Source of the DNA: Anaerolineales bacterium
Lineage (GTDB): Bacteria > Chloroflexota > Anaerolineae > Anaerolineales > Villigracilaceae
Assembly: GCA_020634885.1 (NCBI GenBank)
Contig: JACKAW010000001.1
Span: 186,001-250,000, forward strand
Direction of reading: 5' to 3'
Length of the DNA stretch: 64,000 nucleotides
Shown here: positions 15,141-23,365 of the stretch, piece after piece
How the letters are laid out: every line of letters begins with the position of its first letter
How positions within the stretch are numbered: position 1 is the stretch's first letter
Program-made: the position numbers and the translations under genes
The notes under the pieces: model-generated
Told to the model about the DNA's origin: nothing
What the model saw: only the letters and a program-made list of their open reading frames with translations
Databases searched by the model: none

Positions 15141-16756
15141 TAGTAGCAACTACAAGTTACGAGATCAAACTTTTTACCACCCATGATGCGGCACGCATTT
15201 TCATCTAACGTACAGCCACCGCCCGGGTTGCCCGGCTCATCACCCGGTTCATCGTCTGGTCTATCAGTTGGTCTGGCACAGGAAGCAAATCCTATTGAGA
15301 CATGCAGGTTTTCCGGAACCCCTATGGAGTTTGACATACAAGCACCATTACTCATGGAATAACCAGCAGGGCAAGCGCTAATATCTGAACTGGTTCCAGG
15401 GATGGCTGTACAACACTGTGAAAGTGAATCATAAGTACTTCCTGGAAGGCATTGTACATTGCCTGTATTGCCTCCATCCCATACACAAGCATCACCTTGC
15501 ATCGTGTAATATTCCGGGCAAGACGCAGCGCAACTACTTAGGTCTTTACAAGCACCGAAAGCAGATGCTGCCGCACCTAATTCCGGGTCCCCTATTAAAT
15601 CTGGCTCGCAAAGGTATTTTTTCTCATTTGGTGTATCTTCGATCAATAAACAAAACTGACCATTTGCCCATTGACCGTTATTGGGAGAACCCAAGGTTGG
15701 GTCATCGACGCTAACCACAACGATCGTATATGGTGTGTTTGTCAAAGGGTTACAATTTTCTGACACACTGATATTCACATCATTGCATTTGATATCTGGA
15801 GTACAGGAACCTGAGGTGCCGTTAAGACCCGTCCCTACATAACCGATCATTTGGCACCAAGGAGCAAAATTATTGATGGGGTCTTCTACTACACAACGGA
15901 AACCTAAATCAGGCAAAGTCTGATCTGGTAAAAGCGAATAACGGTGCGCGGCGATGGTGCTGTTAGCTCCATCTGCAAAACTTGCACTACGCACAGAACG
16001 CTTTTCTCCAAGGATGGGACCGAGCGGGTCTGTTACAGGATTATCCACGTTATACAAAGGCTCGTACCAATCAGCGACCCACTCACGCACATTGCCGCCC
16101 ATATCCAACAATTCATAGTAGCTCATACCGTTAGGGTAAGCATCAATAGGCGTCGTCCTATCGTTACAACCACCAAAGTTGGATAGGGAACAATTTGGTG
16201 CGCCATCGCCCCAAGGGAAGATATTTCCATCCGGTCCACGCGCGGCTTTTTCCCATTCGGCTTCAGTAGGCAGGCGCCCCTTTACAAAGGCACAATAGTC
16301 ACTTGCCTGGGTATGGTTGACGCCCGTCACAGGGTAATTGGCAAATTCAAGGCTGCCATAATCGGGCGCTTTCTCATTTTCTGGCGGGGAACATTTACCG
16401 GACTGAACACATAAAGCATACTGGCTATTAGTCACCTCGGTGCTGTATATCCAAAAATCGCCAACCGTCACCTCACGCTTGGGGTTATCTGCAAAATTGT
16501 AGCCCATGGTAAAAGGACCACCTGGCACAGCAACAAGGACCGTCCCATCAACATATAAATATTTCGAACCAACCTCCATGGGCGGACCAACAAGGTCGAT
16601 GGCAACAGGCTCAGAAAGCGCTTCTTCTGTAGCTAAAGCCTGCGTAGGCTCTTCGATAACAACCTCTTTAGTCGGCGAAGAACTTCCTAACGTACAAGCA
16701 GCCAAAAGCATGGAAAATATTGTTATTCCTGTAAAAAGCATTAACGCTTTTTTCAT
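15140..16756 (-). CDS. Lipoprotein with FGE-sulfatase (SUMF1) fold domain and Cys-rich C-terminus
   Basis: A 538-residue surface lipoprotein. The signal ends in a lipobox (SMLLAAC, Cys near residue 21). An FGE-sulfatase/SUMF1 domain spans about 55-295, with FTMGYNFADNPKREV, GRLPTEAEWEKAARG, FPWGDGAPNC and LGFRCVVEDP. The remaining 240 residues are Cys-rich and end in Gly/Pro/Asp-rich repeats (DRPDDEPGDEPGNPGGG). The Cys pair of true formylglycine-generating enzymes is missing, so it is probably a structural or ligand-binding domain. A related lipoprotein gene lies upstream. Confidence 0.88.
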   Translation of the reverse strand: MKKALMLFTGITIFSMLLAACTLGSSSPTKEVVIEEPTQALATEEALSEPVAIDLVGPPMEVGSKYLYVDGTVLVAVPGGPFTMGYNFADNPKREVTVGDFWIYSTEVTNSQYALCVQSGKCSPPENEKAPDYGSLEFANYPVTGVNHTQASDYCAFVKGRLPTEAEWEKAARGPDGNIFPWGDGAPNCSLSNFGGCNDRTTPIDAYPNGMSYYELLDMGGNVREWVADWYEPLYNVDNPVTDPLGPILGEKRSVRSASFADGANSTIAAHRYSLLPDQTLPDLGFRCVVEDPINNFAPWCQMIGYVGTGLNGTSGSCTPDIKCNDVNISVSENCNPLTNTPYTIVVVSVDDPTLGSPNNGQWANGQFCLLIEDTPNEKKYLCEPDLIGDPELGAAASAFGACKDLSSCAASCPEYYTMQGDACVWDGGNTGNVQCLPGSTYDSLSQCCTAIPGTSSDISACPAGYSMSNGACMSNSIGVPENLHVSIGFASCARPTDRPDDEPGDEPGNPGGGCTLDENACRIMGGKKFDLVTCSCY

Positions 16757-16878
16757 TTCTTACATCTCCTGATACATAAAGTCTTACTAATGATTATATA
16801 AGTGCAAGTTCTTTCTAACATCACCCGTTGGGGGTACCAACACCCTCCCCCAAAAGACCCATAAAAAAACAGGAGTAC

Positions 16879-16919
16879 AAAAAGACCCCGCTCAAACTAA
16901 ACAGAGCGGGGTCTTTTTT
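16879..16919. terminator. Bidirectional-type terminator between the two lipoprotein genes
   Basis: A 15-bp perfect stem (AAAAAGACCCCGCTC with GAGCGGGGTCTTTTT) around a 10-base loop. On the minus strand it ends the 590-residue lipoprotein gene. The rest of 16757-16878 holds nothing else I can support. Confidence 0.9.
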
Positions 16920-16933
16920 GCATACTTTACAAG

Positions 16934-18706
16934 TTAAGGTTGAGCACGCAGTTCACAAGCGTCGGCGCCTTCATTCCAGACACAGTTCAGGTTTGCCACA
17001 CACCGCGACTCAGAATTAATAGGCTTACAAACCTTATCTTCGGGGGTTGAGCATTTCACCGTTGTAATGCGCGCCGCAACACATCCCGTTCCTCCAAGCG
17101 CTTCCTCAAATAAAGGAACACACGCGGCGGAAGCATTATCAAAAATAAAGCCCGGAGCACAAACCGGCGCAGACCCGCCACCTGAAGGTTGGCAGCATTG
17201 AAAATTTGAATTGTAATTAAATCCAGCTGCGCATCCTGCGTAAGTCTGCTGGGCAAGGGTGGCATTATCAAGCCCGTAGGGAGCATCTACCTGACCATTG
17301 GGCGGCACGCAGAAACCCGCCAGATCGTCAAAATACAAACCGATCGGGCAAGAGTTATCTGGACCCGGACCAACGGCGCAGACTTGCTGATCGCCGCGCT
17401 GGATAGTAAGGTAGCCAGCCGGACAGCCGCCTGCCGCAGGTTGGGAAAGGATCGGGGTGTATGAGCATTCACCAGTTCCGGCGTTGAGCGTGTATCCCGC
17501 ATCGCAAAACGCGTTCAAGTTGCTAACATCCGGCTGATTGGTACAGGCTGGGTTACAGATCATCACCTCATTGGTCGACTCGATGCCGACCGGTCCCTTA
17601 CAAATCAATCTGCGAACGCCATCCGTGATCTGTTCCTGACAGGATATACGCGTACCGCGTTCTTCCCAGGTTGCACCAAAAGAAATCTGCACTACGCCAT
17701 ATCCATCGCCATTCTGGCAGTACTGATCGACCACCACCGCCTCAGGTAAAGTACACGAAGAAGCAGAATCGACTTGATTGGCAGGGACTTGCGCCGTCAA
17801 TTGACAATAAGGTGCAAAAGGCTGCGGATTCGCGACTGCACAACGGAAACCGATATCACGTCCGGTATCGGTTGGTTCATTAAATCGACGGATCGCAGGC
17901 GAAACCTGTGTATCGGCGCTTTCAAAAGAACTCCCGCGTACACTTCGATATTGACCTGTAGCGGGTCCGGCGGGGTTATCAGCAGGAGATTGAGCATAAT
18001 AAGAAGCATCGTACCAATCTGAAACCCATTCAAATACATTGCCCGCCATATCGTACAAACCAAAGGGGCTCTTCCCGATATCGTAATTATTTACATTGGT
18101 AGTGCGCCCGTAACAATTGGCAAAATTCAACAGGTCGCAGGTCGGCTCAGAGTTACCCCAAGGATAGGCATTGCCATTCGAGCCGCGCGCGGCTTTTTCC
18201 CATTGGGCTTCGGTGGGCAGGCTGCCTTGAATCCACGAGCAATACATTTGAGCCTGATCCCAGGTGACGCCCACAACAGGGTTGCTTGAAAAGCTGGGGT
18301 TGGTAAAAACGGGACCGCCTAGTTCCTGCGTAGGCGAAGAACAAACCCCCGCTTGCACACACAGGTTATACATTTGATTAGTTACCTTGGTTTGCTGTAT
18401 CCAATACGCATCCAATGAAACGCTGTGAGCGGGAGCATCACCGCCATAGCCCATGGTAAATTGCCCGGCAGGAATGTACACCAAAGCGCTTCCATCGACC
18501 CACTTGATCGTCTCTCCGGCTTGCGGTCCACCCAAGGCAACAGGGGCAAGAGATTGGGTTGGTTCTGCCGGTGGAGGCTCAGTAGCAGGCATATCTGTCG
18601 CTGTTACAACAACCGTCACCACCTCGGGCGTGGGAGTACCACACGAAGAGAGGATGAAGACCAACAGCAAAAAGATCGCCAGCGCTAAATTTCGAACTTT
18701 ATTCAT
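16934..18706 (-). CDS. Second FGE-fold lipoprotein, Cys-rich C-terminus
   Basis: A 590-residue paralogue of the downstream lipoprotein. The signal ends in a lipobox (FILSSC, Cys near residue 22), followed by a Thr/Pro-rich linker. The FGE-sulfatase domain covers about 65-300 (YIPAGQFTMGYGGDAP, GSLPTEAQWEKAARG, AYPWGNSEP, VRGSSFESADTQVS, IGFRCAVANP). The C-terminal half has about 30 cysteines in EGF-like spacing (for example CPAGYLTIQRGDQQVC and CPIGLYFDDLAGFC). It lacks the catalytic Cys pair of aerobic FGE. An extracellular adhesion or binding role is likely but inferred. Confidence 0.88.
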   Translation of the reverse strand: MNKVRNLALAIFLLLVFILSSCGTPTPEVVTVVVTATDMPATEPPPAEPTQSLAPVALGGPQAGETIKWVDGSALVYIPAGQFTMGYGGDAPAHSVSLDAYWIQQTKVTNQMYNLCVQAGVCSSPTQELGGPVFTNPSFSSNPVVGVTWDQAQMYCSWIQGSLPTEAQWEKAARGSNGNAYPWGNSEPTCDLLNFANCYGRTTNVNNYDIGKSPFGLYDMAGNVFEWVSDWYDASYYAQSPADNPAGPATGQYRSVRGSSFESADTQVSPAIRRFNEPTDTGRDIGFRCAVANPQPFAPYCQLTAQVPANQVDSASSCTLPEAVVVDQYCQNGDGYGVVQISFGATWEERGTRISCQEQITDGVRRLICKGPVGIESTNEVMICNPACTNQPDVSNLNAFCDAGYTLNAGTGECSYTPILSQPAAGGCPAGYLTIQRGDQQVCAVGPGPDNSCPIGLYFDDLAGFCVPPNGQVDAPYGLDNATLAQQTYAGCAAGFNYNSNFQCCQPSGGGSAPVCAPGFIFDNASAACVPLFEEALGGTGCVAARITTVKCSTPEDKVCKPINSESRCVANLNCVWNEGADACELRAQP

Positions 18707-18750
18707 TCAGACTCCTTTTCATGCCTAAATGGCAGTCATTTTATTATAAA

Positions 18751-18791
18751 AGAAAATTGCCTCATGAATTTCTTTGAGTTCACGAGGCAAT
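18751..18791 (-). terminator. Terminator after acyl-CoA synthetase gene
   Basis: A 13-bp stem (ATTGCCTCATGAA with TTCACGAGGCAAT, one wobble) that on the minus strand is followed by a T-rich stretch (UUUUCUUUU). It lies between the synthetase stop and the downstream lipoprotein gene. Confidence 0.8.
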
Positions 18792-18795
18792 GAAG

Positions 18796-20754
18796 TTATT
18801 TTACACGCCGTATCTCATCCACTGCCCCCGGGTTCACCAACGACGATGTATCGCCCAACTCCAACCCCAAATACGCCGCGCGAATCATTCGCCGCATCAC
18901 CTTCGCATTACGCGTTTTAGGCAGGTCACTCACGAATAGGATCGCCTTCGGCGCGAGCGGTTTGCCCATCTCTGCGATCACCATCTCCATTAATGTTTGA
19001 CGAAGTACCTCGCCTCTTTCTACGCCGGGGCTTGTCACTGCAAAAAGGATCAGTTCACTCCCCTTGACCTCGTGCGGCACCCCAATCGCCGCCGCCTCAA
19101 CAATCGCCTCATGCCGAACGAGGATCGACTCCACCTCAGCCGGTCCCAGCCGTTTGCCCGCAATTTTGATCGTATCGTCTGAACGCCCAAGGATGTACCA
19201 GAGACCATCCTCATCAATGGCGGCAAAATCTCCATGAACCCATACATTCTCCCAGCGGCTCCAATAGGTATCGAGATAACGTTGTTTATCCTTCCAGAAT
19301 CCGCGCGTCATCCCGATCCACGGCTGCTTGATGACCAATTCACCCACAGCGTTGCGAACCGGTTTACCATCCTCATCCACTACGTCTGCGTCCATGCCCG
19401 GGCACGCAGCAGAGAAGGCGCAAGGCTTGAGCGGCAGCAGCGGATTGCCCATCACAATGCCGCCGGAAATCTCCGTCCCGCCGGAGTAGTTGATGATAGG
19501 AATTTTCCCGCCGCCGACCTTCTCGAACAACCACAACCACGGCACAGGATTCCATGGTTCACCCGTCGAAGCGAAGCACTTCAAGGACGAAAGATCATGC
19601 CTGCGGAATTGCTCCTCCCCGTGTGGGATGAGCGCCCGAATCAACGTAGGCGATACGCCCATCTGATTGATGCGGTGCTTTTCGGCTAACTCCCATAACC
19701 GATTCGGCGCGGGGAAATCCGGCGCGCCGTCGTACAGAAACATGGTCGCGCCAAGGATCAAACTGCCAAGCACCAGCCACGGACCCATCATCCAGCCCAT
19801 ATCGGTCATCCAATAGATCACATCGCCGCTGTGTACATCTGTACCAAACGCCATATCCTGAGCCGCTTTCACGGGAAATCCGCAGTGAGTATGCAATGCG
19901 CCTTTGGGTTTGCCTGTTGTGCCAGAGGTGTAGATCACCATCAATGGGTCTTCAGCAGCTGTCTTTTCAGTTTCACAGATAGCAGATTGAACACCCATTA
20001 AATCATGCCACCAATGATCTCTTTCTTTTTTCATTTTTATTTCTTGCCCAGTTCGCTTCAAAACGATCATATGTTTTAAAGTAGAGATTTGTTCCGCAGC
20101 TTCATCGGCAACTGATTTCATATCCACTGCCTTGCCGCGCCGAAAAGCCCCATCCGCTGCGAAGAGGGCTTTGGCATCTGCATCAACCATGCGTGAGGCG
20201 ATAGCTCCTGCACCGTAACCAGAAAACAGCGGCAAAATAATTCCGCCGATCTTGGCAATGGCAAGTAACGCCACAACGATCTCGGGGGTCATTGGCATAA
20301 AAATACCTACAGCGTCACCCTTGCCAAGCCCAAGAGACTTAAGGGCATTGGCGGCTTTATTTACTTCAGCGTTCAATTCTGCATATGTCAGGGCATATGT
20401 TCGCCCTTCTTCGCCCTCAAAAATAATTGCAAGGTTTCCCCGCATCTCGGTGTTCAGCGCCCACTTCTCCACACAGTTGTGGACGATGTTCATTTTCCCA
20501 TCCACACACCACGTGGGGAGTTGGATACCGCCATCAAGATCAACGACCTTTGAGTAAGACTCGTAAAATTCAATATTCAAAAATTTCAATACCGCATCGG
20601 TAAACCATGCCACATCCCCCGTAGACCTTGTCATCAACGCGTCAAAGTTTGTCAACTCATGCTGGCGCATAAAGCGCGTCAGGTTTGCCTCTTCGATCTG
20701 CTTTGGGCTGGGGCGCCAAACGATCTCACCGCCGAATGTAAATTGCTCGGTCAT
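18796..20754 (-). CDS. AMP-forming acyl/acetyl-CoA synthetase-like protein
   Basis: Adenylate-forming ligase of 652 residues, the size of acetyl-CoA synthetase. The AMP-binding motif is VIYTSGTTGKPKGALHTH, followed by INYSGGTEISGGI, the hinge GRSDDTIKIAGKRLGPAEVES and the C-terminal PKTRNAKVMRRMIR containing the catalytic Lys. An ACS-type N-terminal region is present. It activates a carboxylic acid with ATP and CoA; the exact acid is not evident. I start at 20754, where AAGGAGAAGTT precedes the ATG, not at the frame's first Met 38 codons upstream. Confidence 0.9.
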   Translation of the reverse strand: MTEQFTFGGEIVWRPSPKQIEEANLTRFMRQHELTNFDALMTRSTGDVAWFTDAVLKFLNIEFYESYSKVVDLDGGIQLPTWCVDGKMNIVHNCVEKWALNTEMRGNLAIIFEGEEGRTYALTYAELNAEVNKAANALKSLGLGKGDAVGIFMPMTPEIVVALLAIAKIGGIILPLFSGYGAGAIASRMVDADAKALFAADGAFRRGKAVDMKSVADEAAEQISTLKHMIVLKRTGQEIKMKKERDHWWHDLMGVQSAICETEKTAAEDPLMVIYTSGTTGKPKGALHTHCGFPVKAAQDMAFGTDVHSGDVIYWMTDMGWMMGPWLVLGSLILGATMFLYDGAPDFPAPNRLWELAEKHRINQMGVSPTLIRALIPHGEEQFRRHDLSSLKCFASTGEPWNPVPWLWLFEKVGGGKIPIINYSGGTEISGGIVMGNPLLPLKPCAFSAACPGMDADVVDEDGKPVRNAVGELVIKQPWIGMTRGFWKDKQRYLDTYWSRWENVWVHGDFAAIDEDGLWYILGRSDDTIKIAGKRLGPAEVESILVRHEAIVEAAAIGVPHEVKGSELILFAVTSPGVERGEVLRQTLMEMVIAEMGKPLAPKAILFVSDLPKTRNAKVMRRMIRAAYLGLELGDTSSLVNPGAVDEIRRVK

Positions 20755-20847
20755 AACTTCTCCTTGTTGAATGGGGTCCAGGTCGATTCTACCGCAAGCA
20801 AATCGTAGTAGTACGAATGGGATATATCTTTCCGAATTGGCTATGCC

Positions 20848-20853
20848 TATAAT
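20848..20853 (+). promoter_or_regulatory. -10 box (TATAAT) for the zinc-ribbon gene
   Basis: A consensus TATAAT 29 bases before the ATG at 20883, with GAGGAG between. It lies in the 128-base divergent gap next to the synthetase gene. No convincing -35 was seen. Confidence 0.5.
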
Positions 20854-20882
20854 GCAACCATCTTCCAAGAGGAGTTTGCGAG

Positions 20883-21425
20883 ATGCCAGAAAACACCATG
20901 AGTTTAAAATTGATCAAATGCCCGGGCTGTGGAGGTCCCATTGACCCGCCCGGAAACGAGAGTTCCATAAAATGTCCCTATTGCGGGAGTGCCGTTATCA
21001 TCCCTGAAAACCTTAGAAAGACCGAGAGCAAAAGCGCTTCCACTTCATCTTCGTCGAATGTCATGTTTGGGATTGATATGAATTCCATGATGGGGTACAG
21101 CGCACAATGGTCGCAAGTGGTTCAACTGGCACAAGAGGGAAAAAAGGAAGAAGCGGTTCAGAAGTATTTGAGCTTTTCCAGTATCAGTGAGACAGATGCC
21201 CGCCGAACAGTGGAAGGTTTATCAAACTCACAGGTATATGATGCCGGTGCATACTCAGCCAATATAGCCAATGCCTACGCTCCCATCGTAAAGAGCTACA
21301 CAGATACCGCCAAGACGATCACGTTCTGGTCATTTGGGTTTGGCTGTTTGATCACCGCAATCATCACCATTGTCACCCTGCTTATCGTTGGCGGAAGTCT
21401 CTGGGCGGCATTCCAGTCTTTCTAA
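20883..21425 (+). CDS. Zinc-ribbon membrane protein, unknown function
   Basis: Protein of 180 residues. The N-terminus has a zinc ribbon (CPGCGGPIDPPGNESSIKC then CPYCGSAVIIPENLRK, residues about 14-45), followed by a Ser-rich linker and a soluble helical stretch with QLAQEGKKEEAVQKYLS. One strong C-terminal transmembrane segment (about 150-175) follows. I do not recognise a named family. The next gene encodes a shorter protein with the same N-terminal ribbon and a C-terminal membrane helix, so they look like a paralogous pair. Confidence 0.72.
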   Translation: MPENTMSLKLIKCPGCGGPIDPPGNESSIKCPYCGSAVIIPENLRKTESKSASTSSSSNVMFGIDMNSMMGYSAQWSQVVQLAQEGKKEEAVQKYLSFSSISETDARRTVEGLSNSQVYDAGAYSANIANAYAPIVKSYTDTAKTITFWSFGFGCLITAIITIVTLLIVGGSLWAAFQSF

Positions 21426-21468
21426 GCAACTCTGCTGTAAGTTTTCCAAGGGCATTTATAATGGCGGC

Positions 21469-21825
21469 ATGACACAAACTTTTAATTGCACAGCCTGTGG
21501 TGGGCCAAACCAAGCCGTACCAGGCGAAAGCCGTATGCCGTGCTCCTATTGCGGCGCGAACTTAACCATCCCCAACGAGTTACGAACACAAAAACAAACT
21601 CCACCCGTAGAGTTCAAACCCCTGAAAGGCGCCCCAGCCAAAAGTCCAAAACCTGAGGCGGTGATCGATACACTCCAAAAAGCCGAGCCGCTCCTCATCA
21701 AGGCTTGGAATACCTACGCAGCGTGGACGTGGGTCAAATCGCTATTTCCAACCTGCCTGACCCTGTTCATTCTAGGCTGCGTGGCAATGGGAATGATGCT
21801 GCTATTCTTTACATTGTCCCGCTAA
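21469..21825 (+). CDS. Short zinc-ribbon membrane protein, paralogue of the upstream gene
   Basis: Protein of 118 residues starting with a zinc ribbon (CTACGGPNQAVPGES then CSYCGANLTIPNELR), a Pro/Lys-rich linker and a C-terminal transmembrane helix (about 90-113). I chose the ATG at 21469 because it places the ribbon at the N-terminus as in the neighbour; a longer frame begins inside the previous gene. No good ribosome binding site is visible. Its 3' end overlaps the convergent nitroreductase-like gene by 24 bases. Function unknown. Confidence 0.65.
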   Translation: MTQTFNCTACGGPNQAVPGESRMPCSYCGANLTIPNELRTQKQTPPVEFKPLKGAPAKSPKPEAVIDTLQKAEPLLIKAWNTYAAWTWVKSLFPTCLTLFILGCVAMGMMLLFFTLSR

Positions 21826-22236
21826 CCCCACACGCACAAATAAACGCTCTTTTGCCAGACGGGTGATGTCTTCTGTATTGGGCTTGCCATTTTCAACCTG
21901 CACTTTTAGACCTCTTGCCGCTTGTGGGATTTGCGCCAGGTACACCACCAGCAACTCTGCCACATTTTCCTCGTCGTGTTCGGTTACAGCAAACCCAGAT
22001 ACTTGTTTTCTTTTTAGTAAAAGATCGACAACCGCTCCGCCTTGCAGGTTCCGCCACCAGGTACGGTTGCGGCTGGTGAGAATCCACAGACAGCCATCTT
22101 TCCAAAAATATCCGACCGGAATGGTGTATTTTTTGCCGGTCTTCTGCCCCGAAAAAGTAATGAGCATCATGCCATCACTCAAAAATCCATGGAGCGGCGA
22201 ACGTAAAACCCAGGATATAAAACTATTTCCGTTCAT
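21802..22236 (-). CDS. DUF385-type deazaflavin-dependent nitroreductase family protein
   Basis: A 144-residue split-barrel flavoprotein-like protein. The pattern TFSGQKTGKKYTIPVGYFWKDGCLWILTSRN with a following WWRNLQGGAVVDLLLKRK matches the DUF385 (F420H2-dependent quinone reductase/nitroreductase) family. Cofactor use (F420 or flavin) cannot be read from the sequence. AAGGAG lies upstream of the ATG at 22236. It diverges from upp, whose promoter shares the 104-base gap. Confidence 0.82.
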   Translation of the reverse strand: MNGNSFISWVLRSPLHGFLSDGMMLITFSGQKTGKKYTIPVGYFWKDGCLWILTSRNRTWWRNLQGGAVVDLLLKRKQVSGFAVTEHDEENVAELLVVYLAQIPQAARGLKVQVENGKPNTEDITRLAKERLFVRVGLAGQCKE

Positions 22237-22306
22237 AGGAACTCCTTAATTTTTAGTGTAACGAAAACATTTCTCAAAGTCATGGGACAAACATCACCTT
22301 CACGGC

Positions 22307-22312
22307 TATAAT
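22307..22312 (+). promoter_or_regulatory. -10 box (TATAAT) for upp
   Basis: A consensus TATAAT 28 bases before the upp ATG. CGGAGAATG, carrying the ribosome binding site, lies between. No clear -35. Confidence 0.5.
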
Positions 22313-22340
22313 TAGTCAACTCATTTCGGAGAATGAAACC

Positions 22341-22967
22341 ATGTCAAATGTTTACGCATCCAAACACCCCCTTGTTGCCCATAAACTTTCAATATTAAGA
22401 GATAAAGAAACCAAGCCCAAAAAGTTTCGCCAGCTTGTGAAAGAAATTGCGGCATTGCTTGCCTATGAAGCCACCGCAGACCTTGCCACCAAGCCAGTGA
22501 CCATCGAAACCCCGCTCGCCCAAATGGAAGCGCAGGAACTTGAAGAAAAAATCGGCTTGATCCCCATTTTGCGCGCAGGCCTGGGAATGGTGGAGGGAAT
22601 TTGGGAACTCATGCCCAGCGCCGAGGTTTGGCATATTGGGTTGTATCGTGATGAAAAAACCCTCAAACCCGTGGAGTACTACAACAAGCTACCCATTGCC
22701 CCGCGCGTTGGCACCTGCTTGATCCTCGACCCCATGCTCGCCACCGGCGGCTCTGCCACTGCCACCGCTGAAGTGCTCAAAAAATGGGGCGTGAGCAAGA
22801 TCAAGTTTGTGGGTCTCATCGCTGCGCCAGAAGGCATTAAAGCCATGCAAGACGCCCACCCCGATATTGATATTTACATCGCCGCTATTGACGAGCGACT
22901 GAATGAAAAAGCCTACATTGTGCCGGGTCTTGGCGATGCAGGTGACAGGCAATTCGGAACCGGATAA
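22341..22967 (+). CDS. upp: Uracil phosphoribosyltransferase
   Basis: Salvage enzyme of 208 residues converting uracil and PRPP to UMP, at the family's usual length. The N-terminus carries HPLVAHKLSILRDKETKPKKFR. The PRPP-binding loop lies in LILDPMLATGGSATATAEVL (about 128-147), and the C-terminal uracil-binding segment is IVPGLGDAGDRQFGTG. GGAG precedes the ATG by 9 bases. The TfoX-like gene starts directly after the stop. Confidence 0.97.
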   Translation: MSNVYASKHPLVAHKLSILRDKETKPKKFRQLVKEIAALLAYEATADLATKPVTIETPLAQMEAQELEEKIGLIPILRAGLGMVEGIWELMPSAEVWHIGLYRDEKTLKPVEYYNKLPIAPRVGTCLILDPMLATGGSATATAEVLKKWGVSKIKFVGLIAAPEGIKAMQDAHPDIDIYIAAIDERLNEKAYIVPGLGDAGDRQFGTG

Positions 22968-22971
22968 AACC

Positions 22972-23304
22972 GTGGCGTACGATAGACAATTGGCAGAAAG
23001 AATCCGTGCCGAGGTGAATGGGCTGCCGATCATCGAAAAAAAGATGTTCGGCGGCGTCGGCTACATGCTTAATGGCAATATGGCTTGCGGTATTCTGGGC
23101 GACGACCTCATCGTACGCGTTGGCGCCGAAAATTACGAAAAACTTCTCAAGCGCACCCACACAAAAATATTCACGATGAAAGGCAGCCCCAAACCCATGA
23201 AGGGCTGGTTGATGGTTGAAACCGAAGGCACCACCACAGCCAGCCAACTCAAGGGTTGGATCAAGATCGGCGTGGAATTCGCTGCCACCCTGCCGCCCAA
23301 ATGA
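22972..23304 (+). CDS. TfoX N-terminal domain protein
   Basis: A 110-residue stand-alone TfoX N-terminal domain. Family landmarks are YDRQLAERIR at the start, IEKKMFGGVGYMLNGNMACGI (about 22-42), DDLIVRVGAENYEKLLK and a FTMKGSPKPMKGWLMVE segment. I placed the start at GTG 22972, 4 bases after upp, because homologues begin a few residues before the YDxxLA motif; longer in-frame starts would overlap upp. There is no TfoX C-terminal domain, so a competence role should not be assumed. Confidence 0.82.
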   Translation: MAYDRQLAERIRAEVNGLPIIEKKMFGGVGYMLNGNMACGILGDDLIVRVGAENYEKLLKRTHTKIFTMKGSPKPMKGWLMVETEGTTTASQLKGWIKIGVEFAATLPPK

Positions 23305-23365
23305 AAGCGATGCTGCTTGAATCTTCTGGGGAAAATTCGCGAGGCTAAAGATAACGAGGTGAAAA

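Noticed and set aside
15140..18706. Calling the two lipoproteins formylglycine-generating enzymes.
   Set aside because: The catalytic Cys pair is absent and no sulfatase gene is nearby; only the fold is supported.
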